From Sinonovacula constricta (Eukaryota > Mollusca > Bivalvia > Cardiida > Solecurtidae): a stretch of 64,000 bases of DNA. The stretch is from assembly GCA_007844125.1 (NCBI GenBank), contig CM017563.1, positions 41,556,012 to 41,620,011 of the forward strand, in the 5' to 3' direction. The notes beneath the pieces were generated by a model. That model ran no database searches, was not told the origin of the DNA, and was given only the letters and a program-made list of their open reading frames with translations. Position numbers and translations under genes: made by a program. This document shows positions 13,895-27,723 of this stretch, one piece after another; within the stretch, counting starts at the first letter, position 1; every line of letters starts with the position of its first letter.

Positions 13895-16800
13895 GTAGGT
13901 TCATTCAATCAATCAATCGATTAATCGATGAATAAGTATTTAAAATAAATTACAATCACATAATATATCAACAATCAGTAAATTAATGAAACAGTCCGTC
14001 GCTTAATTAATCATTTCATTAAACATACATAAATAAATGCATAAATAAACCAATGGGTCACATTGAAAACAACTTTACCTTAATCTCTATAGGACATAAC
14101 AATATAACTGTGATAAATGCCGTCTCTTACAAAAGAAATCACAACGACAACAATAACAATTAGCTTGTTCTATTTGAACGTTTATTAACGTGCCTGTCGG
14201 AGATTCTAATGAACATGTAAAGACCATGATAAAAGAAAGTGAAAATCCTATTCTGAACTGCATGCTCTTTTTAATATTCATTTGTATGGTTTAAATTAAA
14301 TACTGCATCTTTACATTTTGAGATTGTATTCACTTAGTAATAATTGCAGACTATTTATTTTACTTTCGGTATTGAGGGGACAAAAGCACGGCGCATAGGT
14401 ATGTCTGTCCCTTTTAGCAGCACTGGTTGTATTGTCGTAGTAGCAAAGTTTAAGAGTGTATCTAGGTCATACAAATAAACGGAACGCAAGTAAATGCAAA
14501 CTGTACAAGGTACTTTAGCTTTACATGTGAAATGTTGCATTAGCCTTTGTTTTGCAAACCATTCTTAAATCCATGTATTTGTACTAAGAGAAAACCGGTG
14601 CTTCGAAGAGGATCCAGATATGCTGATACACCGTGCAAAAGCGAGTACAATACACTTCATCGACCAGAGAAAAAAATCTTGTCTCTAGAGGGAGGAGACA
14701 GACGGTTAGTCTTAAAATCTGATTGGGCGAAAAAGTAGAACAACCACAAAGCATGGTCGTGTTTACAAAATGCAATCAATGCCTTCAGCAGACGATCTAT
14801 TTACTGCATGAGGTCGATGTTTCATACAACGCAAATACGCAATATTCCCACCCATGACCTGCTTGCTGCAGAAAGAGATTGCTCCAAATGTACTTCCATT
14901 GCGCATCAAATACTGCGCATAAGATTCTCAAAACTGTTGTTTTGTTTACCGGCAACCCACGGATGACCTACTTAAACAGGAAGTAATAATACGCCACTAT
15001 ATGCAAGTCGTGGATTTCCGTAAACAACTCCTTAAATTCACGAATATATTACTTTAGTTGTTGGAATTAAGACAAGCAATAGCAATAGAAACGCTTGGTG
15101 AAGTGGTTAAGCATACTACCTCACAATCGAGAGGTAACAGGTTCGATCGACCACATTCCTTATTTTTTTGCATTTTAAACATAATAGGTACATGCAGACA
15201 TGCATATATTCATTCATTCTTCAACATGTATGCATGCATGCCTTTATGTATTTCTACATACCTGCATACATACAATTATTTATTCATGCATGCATGCATA
15301 CTAGGTGCGGATCCAGCATTATTTCAGTGGGGGGGGGGGGTCTTCATTGAGCGACCACCAGAGGTATTAGCCGTACTGGAACGGTGGTGGGGGTTCTGCT
15401 AAAAAATCTTTTTAAATGTAGCAGTCAAAGAGATTCATTTCGTGCATTTCAGAAGATTCTAGAAACTTATTTATGTGGGTCCAAGCTGTTTGTCTTCTCG
15501 GCAACAAAGATAACCTATACTCATATTTATTTATGGAATGGAGGAAGAGGTGAAATTAAGTGAGAACAATAGGTACGAGTAGCGTTAGTGGGTTTTGGCG
15601 CGTGCTCCCATAGGATATGTGTTACATATAGAAGCCCAATCAGGCGAAAGTCTGCCATTACATATTTTACGCTCCGTTCGAAAAAAAAAAGAAAATCTAA
15701 AAGTACCAACAACACTAAGAAAGTCGATGCCTAACCTGGGTTAGGAATGATATATTTTATTTCCCTTGTTTCTATGTTATACAATTTTGTTACCACCCCA
15801 ATCAAGTGAAAAAGGGTCTAAAATGATTAAACTTATACACGTCAGTATTTTAGTCGTTCATATTTTGCGGTAAGTTCCTTGCATGTCCGCGTTTTACTTG
15901 TTATGCATTTGAAAAGAACCGAATATATTTCTCCCTTGAATATGTGCGTAACTTCAAAAACGGCCCGGAAACGCGCTTGCAAATAGTGCCATTTCCTACA
16001 TTTCAGATTCTTCACAGACATTCATAGTGCCATTTTTTTGTATGGTAATTATGGGTCATTCTTTTTCCAATTGCAGTTTACAAACCATTGGTACAAGATA
16101 AAACTCGATGAAGGTAAATTTTTTAATTGTTTGTTTCTGTACATCGAACTTATAAGCTTATAATCTGTATGCTACACTACGGTTACAGTACTGTGTGCAA
16201 TTATGCATTATGCAGTTATAAGATTGTCGTTGTGCAGCTGTATTCTTGTACTTGTTCGTCTGTCTTCTATTGCCATTGTGCAAATAAATAAGTATGAAAG
16301 TGCAATTGTGCATGTACATATAAATCTGTGTATAAATATGATTATAGTGGCTACGACAGTAAATGCAATTATTTTCTGTGTGTAATCGTATATTTATTGC
16401 AAATATCTATAAGCGGTATCACTGATCACGCACTAGAAATGAGAGAGAGATATGAGACAGAGACGAGTAATTTATTGTTTCGTTTTCCAGGAAACCTATC
16501 TATTAAGAGGACCCGATAAATATTATGTTCATCTATACTCAGCAGTTCAATGAAAATGGTGTTAGGCGATTACGTTGAATTCGTGCATGTATGTTTCATA
16601 CGTGTTGTTTATGTACCGGGGTTTTATATGTTCCTCTTTAGTCCAAAATACCCAACTTACCAATATACTCAACAGTCAGGAAGTTTAAAGTACACTATGT
16701 ATTTTGTTTGTATTCCCCGGGAATACGGTGAAAAGAAAAAGAGGTAGGGGAATCACCCATTTTCCTTCCTGGATTATGAAAGCTATCACGCTTTCAAACC

Positions 16801-18207
16801 AATTGGATCTCCTCGGGTAATTCCGTCCTCGGTAAAATCATCCCACGGATGTATCTGGTGTAATGATACTTAAAGCATCACGATCATTTTCTTCACAAGA
16901 AGAATACTCCATCATTTTTTTTTCAAAACAGCGGTAGGTGTAGTTTATATAATTATGTCATCCTATAAACTTTCATATATCAGTTTAACGGTTCACATCT
17001 CATTAGATATGCAACTGTTACTGCATATTCAGTAGAAATTATTAAACATTTATTTTTGTTGTTTTGATGACGTCATAGGCACTGATATGGATTTTTCGCG
17101 GGGGTTTCGCGTCATACATCCGAGAGATGATTTGTGAATTAACCAAGGCGTTACCATTAAGGTATGCCAAAACACGACAACAATGTCCAATTCACCTGTT
17201 TTCTTTCAGAGGATCCCAGTTTCCATTATTGTGAAGACAAAACCCAGGATTCGGCATTAAAAACGTCGATCAAACTTGTCGGTGCACACCTGGAGCCAAG
17301 AGGTATCCATCAACGACTTTTAGTCACTGAAGTGTTTTATCTAAAAAGCATAATATTTTTTTCATAATGAATTATAGCCAATAATGTCATTATGTAATAC
17401 GTTTTATAATTTATTTACTTTTTCAATTCAAACATTATGTGCAAGCAATCATTTCTACCTAGTCCCTCTTTCAAATATTTCTTTACATCCTAGTTCAATT
17501 GTTATAATTTTAATTGACAGTCGTATAAACATATATACATGCATGATTGCATTGTCCAAACTTTTAAGGATATTATTTATGGGTATATTAGACTTTAAAC
17601 ATGGCCTATATTTTTGTCACCATTACCTTTTTGTGTATTTAATATGTTCCATATTTATTGAAGACTTTTATTCGCGAAGAATGCCTTACTTTGATCAATG
17701 CATTAACTCTATCTTTAGACTCACTTTAAATTTATGTAAATGCAGTATCTGTTTTTCTTAAAATAATAAGCTATACATGTTTTCTTTTTGTTTTTCCCAC
17801 TCGCAGAAGTCAATATGCGATTAGTTCTCTGGAATCATACTTCATTTGGGGGCTCGGGAGACCACGGACTACAATACCGGGACGGATATATTCACATTCC
17901 TGAAACTGCACTCTACTACGTCTACACGCAATTGGCTTTGAAAGACCGCAAGACTGATTCATACGACATGCTAATTTTCAGTCACATTGTTGTCCAACAG
18001 ACAGCCGCAAGCGAAGACGAACAAAGTATATTAAATAGTTGTAACACACCGGATCCATGCAACGGCGAGGTCAGCGATCAGCAATCAAGTTATCTTGGTT
18101 CTTATATAATGCTGAAGGAAGGGGACAAAATAGCCGTAAAGGTTTCAGGCAAACCTGGCATCATCGAGGAATCAGAAATGAACTTTTTCGGCGTTCATAA
18201 GGCTTGA
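13532..18207 (+). CDS. TNF ligand superfamily protein, complete four-exon gene (TNF-B)
   Basis: This encodes a type II membrane cytokine of the TNF ligand superfamily, 297 residues by my splice model. Exons are 13532-13894, 16077-16113, 17210-17302 and 17807-18207, joined in phases 0, 1 and 1 by GT..AG introns. The start ATG at 13532 is the first in frame after tcaagc. Residues 1-43 are a cytoplasmic tail ending in RRR, and 44-63 form one membrane segment. A Cys-containing stalk (CLPC, then KSCC) carries an N-glycosylation site (NIS). The TNF-homology domain begins at GAHLEPR (about 158-164) and continues with LVLW, GLQYRDGYIHI, ALYYVYTQL, a Cys pair in an NSCNTPDPC loop, GSYIMLKEGDKIAVKV and terminal NFFGVHKA. 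These match the A, C, D, E-F, G and H strand signatures of the family. Its receptor and paralogue assignment cannot be read from the sequence. Confidence 0.9.
15093..15160 (+). mobile_element. tRNA-like sequence, probably a SINE head
   Basis: TGGTGAAGTGGTTAAGCA (A-box) and AGGTTCGATCGACC (B-box) are correctly spaced. An ACCTC/GAGGT stem closes an eight-base loop rather than the seven of a tRNA, and no acceptor stem pairs well. Confidence 0.4.
16077..16113 (+). CDS. TNF-B exon 2 (37 nt)
   Basis: The acceptor is ttccaattgcag and the donor gtaaat. The exon is entered in phase 0 and leaves in phase 1, encoding FTNHWYKIKLDE. A 37-nt exon with identical phases occupies the same place in TNF-C (38503-38539) and in the TNF-D duplicate (56641-56677). 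Confidence 0.8.
17210..17302 (+). CDS. TNF-B exon 3, start of the TNF-homology domain
   Basis: The acceptor is tgttttctttcag and the donor gtatcc; the exon is 93 nt, phase 1 to 1. It ends in SIKLVGAHLEPR, the typical first beta-strand of TNF ligands. Confidence 0.85.
17807..18207 (+). CDS. TNF-B exon 4, body of the TNF-homology domain
   Basis: The acceptor is ttttcccactcgcag. The 401-nt exon is entered in phase 1 and ends at TGA 18205-18207. It contains the core G-Y-I-x-I-P...A-L-Y-Y-V-Y-x-Q strand, a probable loop disulfide (two Cys six residues apart), a GDK turn and the terminal FFGV strand expected of a TNF ligand. Confidence 0.9.
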
Positions 18208-18444
18208 AGGTTGATGTAGACAACCTTACAAATGTAGCAATTTCAGACTGCAGATTTGTGTGACTTTAATGAACTGTTTTGACTCACTTTAACTCTTTGA
18301 ACTATTTTTAATTGTCCGAAATGTCGTAATATTATAATGCTGACATGAAGTTTAGTATAGGAGAGAGAAAATTTAATGAAGTAAAAAAATCACCATAAAA
18401 ATTAAAAAGCGTTGGATGGGTACTATAAATATTTATACACGGAA

Positions 18445-18450
18445 AATAAA
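18445..18450 (+). terminator. Candidate polyadenylation signal of TNF-B
   Basis: The AATAAA lies about 240 bases after the TNF-B stop. It would give a short AT-rich 3' untranslated region. It is weak evidence alone. Confidence 0.3.
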
Positions 18451-20435
18451 CATAAGGACGTTATTTATCGTAAAAAACAGCAATACTATCGAAGGGCAGC
18501 GCATGCGTAGCAATCATATTTTCATATTTTGAGTACTTCATGATGCAGCACATCAACCTTACATGCGAAACTTTATTTTATTTTATTTTATTTTCCATGT
18601 TACATTACCCAATATTTGCAGGCATGCTCGTACAACACAAAAATATATTTAGACATTCTGACAATGTGTCATAATTTATTATGATGTTGTCGTGTTTTAC
18701 ATTTACCGATTATTTTACAAAAGAATCAGTGCTTAATAAAATTAAATAATACACTATTATAGATTTATTCGCTTTTCATTTTTATGATCATATTCATACA
18801 CTTTATGAAGATATTGAATAAGAAAAGATAAGTGGTCATATAAGAACGTATAATATGTTAATATTTGAAATAACACATGACAAACTTCTTCACATGCTTG
18901 TCATTGTACAAGTTACAACAAGACTGAGACGAAAATGTAAGCCCGTTTTCTTAAATTATAAGACACTGACTCTACTTGCTTGCGAATACCAGGTCGGAGT
19001 ACCTTCTGCCGAATGAAATCACGAGAGATGGAAAGGTTAGGAATCCATCATAGACTACTTCAAATTGGAAGAGCCAGACTCGGAGGCTTTGTGCACCTCT
19101 GTCACTAAGTAACTTTGCCAATGTTACATATTCCATTCCACGAAAGAGTTAGTCGAACGGGACAATCGAAGAGCGATGCCTCCTTTATATGGGAACAGTA
19201 ATGCAGCGGGCAATTCGCAAACAACCATTCGCAAATGTTTGGTGATACTGAACAAAAAGAACAAACTATGCTAATAATAATAGATTTCATTGTAGTTACA
19301 AAACAAGGCAATTACATATAATAACATATAACAGTAGGAATTCGCAGCTGTTTAGTGAGGCTTGTTTCAAGAAAGTTATACCGAGGTAACCATTGCAGAA
19401 TGCAATGAAGAAAGATGTAACAGACAAAAAGGGAGACAGCAACGTAACTTAAAGTCTGTGTTGTCCAGCTTCATCTTCTTGCTTTAATGGCATACTCTCT
19501 GCGGCATCATGGACGTCGCGTATCCGTGATCTTGCCTTGTGAAAAATGTTTACAATCTATTAAAATACACAACAACAGAATATCTTAATGAAATCAATTC
19601 AGCAGGCAATCATTACAACGCCGCAGGCAATATTCGAAACAAATTTGAGAAGATTTAAGAATTTATAATCCTATTTCTTGCACATTAAATCTAAGTTTAA
19701 TCACTTCTAGGCTGACTGCACTAATGCCACAGTCTATAGTGCATTTTACTTCTGTTGCCCTTTTTACCATCCGCCGTCGATTTCCAGCCAAATATGTGTC
19801 TTGGCCTTACGATGTTAATGTAACATGCTAAATTTGCCAACATTGGATTAACCGATAGAGACTGAAATATATATGTTGCACTTAACAGATAACAAGTACA
19901 TTGTGCTGGTGGCAGTACTCGTGGTTGTAATTTATCTGGTGGCTTCATCTATTGTTTCTGGTGGGGGTATTGACGCTGGTGGCAGCATAGTTGCTTTTGC
20001 TGTTATTGATCCTGTTATGGCGTCAGATATACATGGTTGAATTGGTCCTGGTGATGGCAATAATGGTTGTGGCAGCATTGGTTCTGGAAGTGGTGTTGTG
20101 GTTGCATGGATATTGCCGTGGGCTCTGTTGCTCGTAAAGTGAGTGGTACTGTGGGCATAGGTGGGATGTAGTGGTCTAAGTTGCTCATTCAGAATACTTG
20201 CAGTTGATGATCCCACTTTTTTACCTCGCTCGGAACGGTACTTGTCTTAATGCGTTGTTTGCTTTTTAGCGTTTTTTATGAATTTACATTGTATACTTTT
20301 AAACTCTTAGGGTCTAATCTAATTATAATTCTCACATCCTTTTACTTTTACTTCCTGTGTATATGTAATAACCAGTCAAATTAATTAAGAAGTTAATCGT
20401 GGTTTAAAGGCAAATTTTAATGAATGGATGGATGT

Positions 20436-20474
20436 GCGGGCGGGCGGAAGGACGGACGGACGGAAGGACGGACG

Positions 20475-20512
<38 letters not shown>

Positions 20513-20514
20513 TA
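20436..20514 (+). repeat. (GGAC)n and (GACA)n microsatellite
   Basis: GGACGGAC units pass into CAGA/GACA units and then GATAGATGA. It is non-coding simple repeat. Confidence 0.9.
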
Positions 20515-21959
20515 GATGACGTGATGGCGTTATTTTGTGCTTCATTGGTAAGGTCACTGTCATAACCCTTAGTGACCGTATTCACATTCATGAACCGCTA
20601 CTTAACAATGAATTGATGTCAATGAACAATAACCGCACTTCTAAATTTAATGTAGCTGTAGAGCATAGGCTTGTAAATGTGATAATATTATGCGTTCTTG
20701 CAAAGTTATTGTTATGCTGACAGTCTACCTGCATAGACACGTAGTTAACGAATCTAGCATACTTCACCTTTTGTTGATTACTTGTCATCGTGTCATCGAA
20801 ATGATAAGCAAGGTCCAATATGTTGCTGGTCTGTGTCAAATTGTTTCGTTGTCTTATCCTAAAAGAGTTAAGCATTAGTTTGACAAGTAACCTTAATCGT
20901 GGAGTTTCTCAATCTTGTTGCTGTCTAAGATAATAACCGTCTTCTCGTGTGTTTTTGTTGAACGTTCTTCTTCCTTGTTTCTTCTAGTCTGTATGCCAAT
21001 CTGTCTATTACATTCCTAGACACAATCATTCATATGTCTGTTATCTCAAATCGCCTTTGATCATGGGTCCTTTTATACAATTCACCCATCGTCACTTTCG
21101 TAACAGGGTTTAGATTAGTGGCAAAATAATCGCAATGAGACCATGTTTTTGGAAATTCGGTCTGGACACTAGATTGTATATTGAAACAAAGGTGAAACAG
21201 GGTTAGTTAAAGGCTACAATTATGACCACAGGGAGAACCAAGATGTATTGCACCTATGCTTTTATTTTATTTTATTCCTTTTTAATAAGGTTTGGGAAAA
21301 AGTCTCTGACTTGTAACAACTTTTTTTTCTCATTTTTCTCATTGGCAATATCGAAGAAGTTCTTTCTCAACGTCCAAGGGATTACTTTTATTTCTTTATT
21401 TATCTATTTAGGAACTTCAATCTTGACTTTGGTTCCATACTATCCGATGTGAAGTACTGTTTACCTGCGCGATACCTGTAGCACCAAATCTTGGTTTTCC
21501 CTGTGGATAGAAATGTAGCCTTTAACTAACCCCGTTTCAGCAAAGGATTCGGACCTATCGGCCAAAGAGATACGGTTTTTAATACTTAATTTTAAGCCTT
21601 AATCTTGTCATATAAAATCTCAGATCATGTAGAACAATTTCAATATATTTATTTTCTGTGAAAGTAGGATTATAAAGTTTGCAATTGTTCAGCACTTTGC
21701 TGGTTTCTATTTTGCCATGACATTCTTGGATAAAATTGTTATGTACTCTTTGCTTAAACTTAAATGAAACTTACTTAAATCCAAGCTTTCTGCATTAAAA
21801 AGATCTCTGGAAACCCATAATCACATAAAAGTAGGGGTCTTTTTACATTTGAAACCCATTTTTTTGTATTCCTGATTACAGTCGGCTAAGGTTTGCTGGT
21901 ATGTCCAATATAGTAAAGCACAGTTTTTCTAGTTTATAAGGCGGTACCATTAGTTTACA

Positions 21960-22335
21960 ATTTTAACAAAGCAGGTTATGAAAAGAGGATATTTTGTTTA
22001 ATCTTCATAGGCTTCCATGTTGCTGATATTTGTTTGAACATGTAAAATTCTTTTACAAATTTCAAATGTACCCTTTCTATATCTTTAGAAAAAACACACA
22101 CTTTTGAAGAGTACGCTAGTATAGAGCCAACGCATGAATCAAATAATTGACACAATAACCTAGGTTTCAAATTTTGCATTTGTAAAGAAGTGTGTTAGAA
22201 GCTTTTCCTGCCAAGTGTTCTTGATTTTTACTAAAATTACTTGTGTAGTTAAAAACTGTTCCTAAATAATTAAAGTCATCTACCAAGTCTAGGTTTAGGT
22301 TATTATATATCCATCTCTCATTTAACGGGTCGTGA
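21960..22335 (-). mobile_element. LINE reverse-transcriptase remnant
   Basis: On the minus strand a broken frame reads DDFNYLGTVFNY, then NQEHLAGKAS, then, in another frame, LKPRLLCQLFDSCVGSIL and ERVHLKFVKEFYMFKQ. These are typical of the region after the catalytic motifs of bivalve non-LTR reverse transcriptases. At least one frameshift or stop separates the pieces. No intact frame or ends are seen. Confidence 0.6.
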
Positions 22336-25142
22336 AAGCGGTGAAATGATAAAATGCCCCAAATTTTGAATGCTCATAACTATGAAGTCTTTTGTCCGAC
22401 TCTTCTAAAACTTTCCAAAATTATGTATACATTCTATAAGAACAGAATGGCAAAATATAAACGTGAAAAATTACCTAGAAATACGTTTTCTTTTCTTAGA
22501 ATTTTTTTTTTCAGTCATTTTGTGGGGGCAAAAGTTCATCTTCACAGCAAAGCTTATATAAAACAACATTTAGCAGAATTATTAAATACACCCTAATGGA
22601 GGTAGTATGGAGCTTAAAATTTTGATTACCTTAACCGTGTTTGATAAATCTATCACCATAGTTTTCAATGTCAAAAAAGTAGTCCCTCTTTGAAACAGAA
22701 AGTACATGTGTTTTCACTTGATTTTTAAAGTGTGTTTTTATGCATGTTCTAAACACTCACTATGAAAATTAAGTGAGCTTCTACGTTGAAAATTGTTTGA
22801 ACAAACTTATGTTACAATAAAATTGTGTCTATAAACATATTTCCTGGGCTAAACTGCTCATAACAAAAAATGGTAGTTTTATCAATATTCATCAAATTTC
22901 ATTTTTTTGTGAAGTAATCTTAATAAATTATGATATAATATGTTATAACAATGGTTTTGATGTATGGCATGAATATTTATATGAAAAAATAATGAACTTT
23001 GAAAATTAAAATTTTATGAAATGTGCCGCTTAAGCGACCCCTTAAATGAGTCTTGCCTCGTTTTCTAAATACAGTGTTGTTGAGCAATATCGATTTAATA
23101 GTACAATTAGTAGGAAACTTATGTAGAATAAAAATATTAGCTTAAAAATCGTTTTTTTCTATACCCAATTTCGAGATAGCAACAGCCGCAAGCAGTGAAG
23201 ATGGCATTACTTCGTTATACAGGTATGGCTTGTGTACCCTATCACTTGGTAATATCGGACATTTTTGGTGAGGCCCTGAACATTTCTTGCCTCTAATGTT
23301 TCGTAGTGTCAGAGCGCGGTTCCTTGGACTTCATGCATACACTACCATAAAGTAGCCTATAGTTATCATTAAAGATGCTCTATAGTCTCACCTGATTTCA
23401 AATATTGCAAACATTTCACCAAGCCCACACCCCCAAATTAAGAAACATTTAACAAAACTTACCTGTTCTGTTTTTTCTGAGTGATGTGGAGAACCCACTT
23501 TATGTTCCTAAAATTATGTTTTTCTTATTGGAAATTGTTTCCTTACATACTTATGAAATATCCCCACTAAAACCATAATGATGTCTATGGCTTTGTGTGA
23601 ATTATAATTTAATTACTCTGATACTTTCAATATACTTTTTGTAACGCCTTCACACTGTTTTAATTTACTCGCCTGAATTAATCTAATTGTCATTTTGCAC
23701 TCTTAATCAAGGCATCCCAGGCCAAACGCGTGTTTGCGCACGCTCCATTCAAGTTTTGGACGCGGATCGCCAGATTCACAGTGAATCTATCTAAACACCA
23801 CACCAGGCTCGACTACCAATTATAGGGTAAGAAGAATGAACAAGTTGACAGACGCCGTCAACTACTTAGTGTGCTGGTCACACAGGGTCAAACCATTGTG
23901 CTTCCGAAATTTAGCTTTCTCATAACTCTGGGGTGTCTCATGTCTAAATTTAGGTTTAGTTTCGTTTTCATTGTATTCAGTGCGATAGACGCTGACGCTT
24001 GTTTCTGTATCATGTTCATAAGATAATACAGAGAGATAATAGAAGTACAATGTTATTGAGTTTTCTTCCTATACCGTGTCTGTGTAGTTTCTTACTATAC
24101 GTTACTTACTATACCTTTGACATTATTAAACAATAAAAATAATAATATCTGGCAGGCCCGGATTTAGCGAGGTTGGGGCCGAGGGGGCATCCCCCCCCCC
24201 TACACGCACACACAGTCGGCCCGGTCATACATTTTTTCTCGGACAATCTTTATTGAGAAATGGCATTATCTCACACATTATGAAACCGTCATCTGGCATG
24301 TGTTCAAATTCCCTGTGTGCATTCGCTGACCACTGTCCCACTAACGAGCTGTATCGGCACTCCTCTGTGGTGATGCAGACGTTATTAACCGAGGGGTTCC
24401 GATTGTTTATCACCTTGCATCCCAATCAAGGTACACAGTACATTTACAGTGTACTTGAAATTAATTCTTTCAGGTTATAATAAAATGGTTAAAAGGTGCT
24501 AACAAGAATTGTGTTGTTTTATAATAAGGTGATTGTTTTGTGAAAATATATTGAAGTCACAGCTTTGAGATTGATTTTGGCATAGTATAGAGCAAAAAAA
24601 GGCAATTTTAACTTATATACAAGCAAAATAAAAACACAAACAGTAGTTCTACCATTTGTAGGACAAAATACCTCCCGGACAAAATCCCTGTCCGTTCATT
24701 TTAGCATAAGTGGACAAAATCTAAAGTTTAATTTAAAAAAGGGCATGGTGGGGGGTGACACTATCACTCTCGTAAATCAATTACTGTAAAATATATCTTT
24801 AAATTGGAATTTTATCAGATCAAAATCCGATGTTATTGTCAATGTATTTACGATGCTTAAAAGTGCGAACCAAATAAACAGTTATAGCAATACATGAAAC
24901 ATTTACAGGAGGGGATTTGTTCGCATTGGAAACATTACGGGAGGGCGTTTGTCTGTCCTTGCTAAAAAGAACAGAAAGAATTGTGTTACCTAAAAATTGT
25001 GTCCCTACTCCGTTTTAGCAATGAAACATTATGTATTAAGTTGCAAACAAAATGAAAAGACGGAATATATCGCGGAGTTGAAAGTAGTTTTATAATTTAG
25101 TGACCTGCTGCTGTAGGAAGTAACATTCTAGCAGTAGTACTT

Positions 25143-25597
25143 TAAGGTGGTATCCGACATTTGGACCAAAAATATTTTCATTAAACATCAAAATAAACCA
25201 TTGTAACCAGAACAGATCTCACAAAATGCTGTTTATTGATGTCCTACACCTTTTTGACAAGTAATCCATAACGCATTTCAAACATGTATGTCCTATCTGA
25301 GCCACGCTGCACAGTTAGCTATTTTTCAACTACGAAAACCACAGGGCCACTTTTGTTTTAGCTCATCCACGTCATCAGCTGTGATGTCGATGTATATTGT
25401 AACCAGGAATCCCAGTTGTTCTTATTTAAAGATTTGAAAAGAATAAAGATTATTGATTAACGAGTTTTACAGCTCTACAGTTGAGGTGCTGTTGAAAATC
25501 ATCAAAGCTTAGACTGAAGAATGATTGTTTTCCAGAAATCTTGTACACATATTCCAAACAGTGATAGATATAGACAAACTATCGGATACCACCCTTA
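25143..25597. mobile_element. TIR element (MITE), about 455 bp
   Basis: The left end is TAAGGTGGTATCCGA and the right end reads TCGGATACCACCCTTA, giving inverted repeats of about 15 bases, possibly with a TA target duplication. No coding capacity is seen. Part of its interior (caaacatgtat.tcc..atctga.cca.gctgcac) also occurs near 9400-9435, suggesting a second, degraded copy there. Confidence 0.65.
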
Positions 25598-27373
25598 GCA
25601 ATTTGTGCTGTTTTCTTTGGCTTAAAGATGTTTCTGTTTTAAACATTTAAAGTTTTAAACACATCTATAATTAATGTGCTTTGGTAATTGTTATAATGAT
25701 TTGTTATTGTTTTTCTAAAGTGCAATTGTACAGTGTACTGAAACATTGCGTTAGTTTAACGATGTGTACACAATCTGTTATAATTTGGTCAAAGGTTTAA
25801 TAAACGCTTTGCTTGTTTGATGTGCCGAAACTCCAAACTTCTTTGTTGTTTGGTTTATTTTACGATAATTACTGATAGTTGTATTTTGGAATATAGCAAG
25901 ATAGCAAGATTTTTTTATTATTATTATTTTCTTCCTATTATATGCAAGCATCTACCTGCATTTTAGGTTCCAATTCAAAGGGCAGTATGTGTTTGCCTAT
26001 TTCAGCATATTTTTGGATGAATTCGAACCAGTTTTCAACAAAAATGTTATGTTGCTAAAGATTTATGTCTTCGCATTTTCAGACTTTCGGAATCAGTTTA
26101 ATAAAACCATTAAAACTGTTAACTTTTTGTCCAGATACACTTCAGAAGGCATCTCCGGCATCCCCCCAGCTGAAGAGACTGGTATAAAATAAATAACGTT
26201 GCATATACGTATACAATATTATATAACAAGGATCCCTTAAAAGCTGATGAAATTTTGAAACGTTTGGAGAGATTTTATCCAACATGTGCATCAACTATAA
26301 CGTTGTGTTCATACTCCTTTTGAATTGTTTCCATATTGTTTGAAAAATGTGTATGACGCTCAAATTGTTTTTCCTAGATATTTTCGAACAAGTTTTGCAT
26401 GTGTCATAGTTCTGAATTGCTCATGCAAAAGCTTCTTATTTCGGGCCTTCGGATTGGTCAATGACATTCTTCACAATTACTGCCTTTCTGCTATTAATAA
26501 TCTGTATCAAGTAATTAATGCATAATTTGCATGTTATTGTGTTAACCTATTGTGATATTGGCAAAAAAATGTTTGCTACAAAGCTAAAATCTATAGATCT
26601 ATAGATCGACCGGGTCTATGAGGAAAGACCTGGTCACGTACACAGGCAGTATGTTCCCTGTAATATATAAACATACACATAACTATGTAAATTTTCTTTG
26701 TATTGAATACAATACACATCTATAAAATAATTATGCAAATTGTATTTGGCGCGTATTTCTTTCAATGCATTTCGTAAACACCTACGACAAAGTAAAGATA
26801 TTTTGTATTGAAACGTTTTGCATAGTGAAATTCCATTCTAAAAACCTGCGTTTACATTTGTTCATAAAGTAATTACCCGGTTGACTCAACTCAAACGAAA
26901 TACGTATTTAAATGTTTATTTCAAAGCTTTATGCTAAAGTTATCCCCAAAAGTAAAACATACCCTAAATTGTGTTTTTTGCACATTGTTTATACAATCAA
27001 ATCAGACAAAGTCAAATTTAGAAGTCATTTCCCTTGCATTGGTAATAGCCCTAGATGAAATATCAATAAATCGCAGGTTCAACGATTGCCTGTCATAACC
27101 AATTCTGTAATTTATCATTCTAAATTTGTGTTTTAATAGCACGGGTACTGTCCAGAGAAATTGTCATCTATGCATCGTTAAAATAAATTTGAAAACAGAT
27201 GTTCACTCCAACTCCAAAATTTAAAAAAAAATGTTCGAAATATTGGAATTTTGGTAACATAATCGCGCTAACCTGTATCCATTTTGAGGCTCTTTTCCTC
27301 GAACAAATCTAATGCTTGGGATAAAATGTCATCAGAATCGTAACCGTTTGAATCCATGGCGGTGTGTAAGTCA

Positions 27374-27522
27374 GATATTGACCTCGAGTTACGTCTAGTC
27401 GCTTTGGAAAGACCCGATCACGGGATTCTAAAATACCTCGAGCGCTCCGCGCTCTCGGTTATTTCATGAATCCCGTGATAGGGCCTTTCCAAAGCGACTA
27501 GACCTAACACTCGGTCAATATC
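27374..27522. mobile_element. Foldback palindrome, MITE-like, 149 bp
   Basis: The arms GATATTGACC and GGTCAATATC enclose a nearly continuous imperfect palindrome including CTAGTCGCTTTGGAAAG with its complement, and CACGGGATTC with GAATCCCGTG. The centre is CpG-rich. It ends about 200 bases before the candidate TNF-C start exon. No target duplication is obvious. Confidence 0.65.
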
Positions 27523-27723
27523 CTATACAGTGCCATCAGCGCTTTGGTTTTTGGACTATTTATACATTCCCGGGGAATCTATCAACGCGGCCATGACCTA
27601 CATACAATTAAGGTAAACAAACTCATAAGGCGAAGGTTTAAAAAACTCTTTCAACGACGACCAGCCAGTTCTTAATGTGAAATAACACTCTAATAAGAAG
27701 TTTTATTAAATTATAAGCGTAAA

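Larger units (their letters stand above)
18451..27373. other. Intergenic region, TNF-B to the candidate TNF-C start
   Basis: No gene is recognisable. It holds simple repeats near 20440, the LINE remnant at 21960, a possible isolated hAT-like end at about 24153 (CAGGCCCGGATTTAG) followed by a C-run, and the TIR element at 25143. A minus frame at 24225-24425 has no known motifs. Confidence 0.55.

Noticed and set aside
15093..15160. Functional tRNA gene
   Set aside because: The A and B boxes are present, but the anticodon loop has eight bases and the acceptor stem does not pair; a SINE head fits better.
17384..17761. 125-codon frame between TNF-B exons 3 and 4
   Set aside because: It lies wholly in an intron, is compositionally driven (Phe/Ile/Leu), and has no match to TNF ligands.
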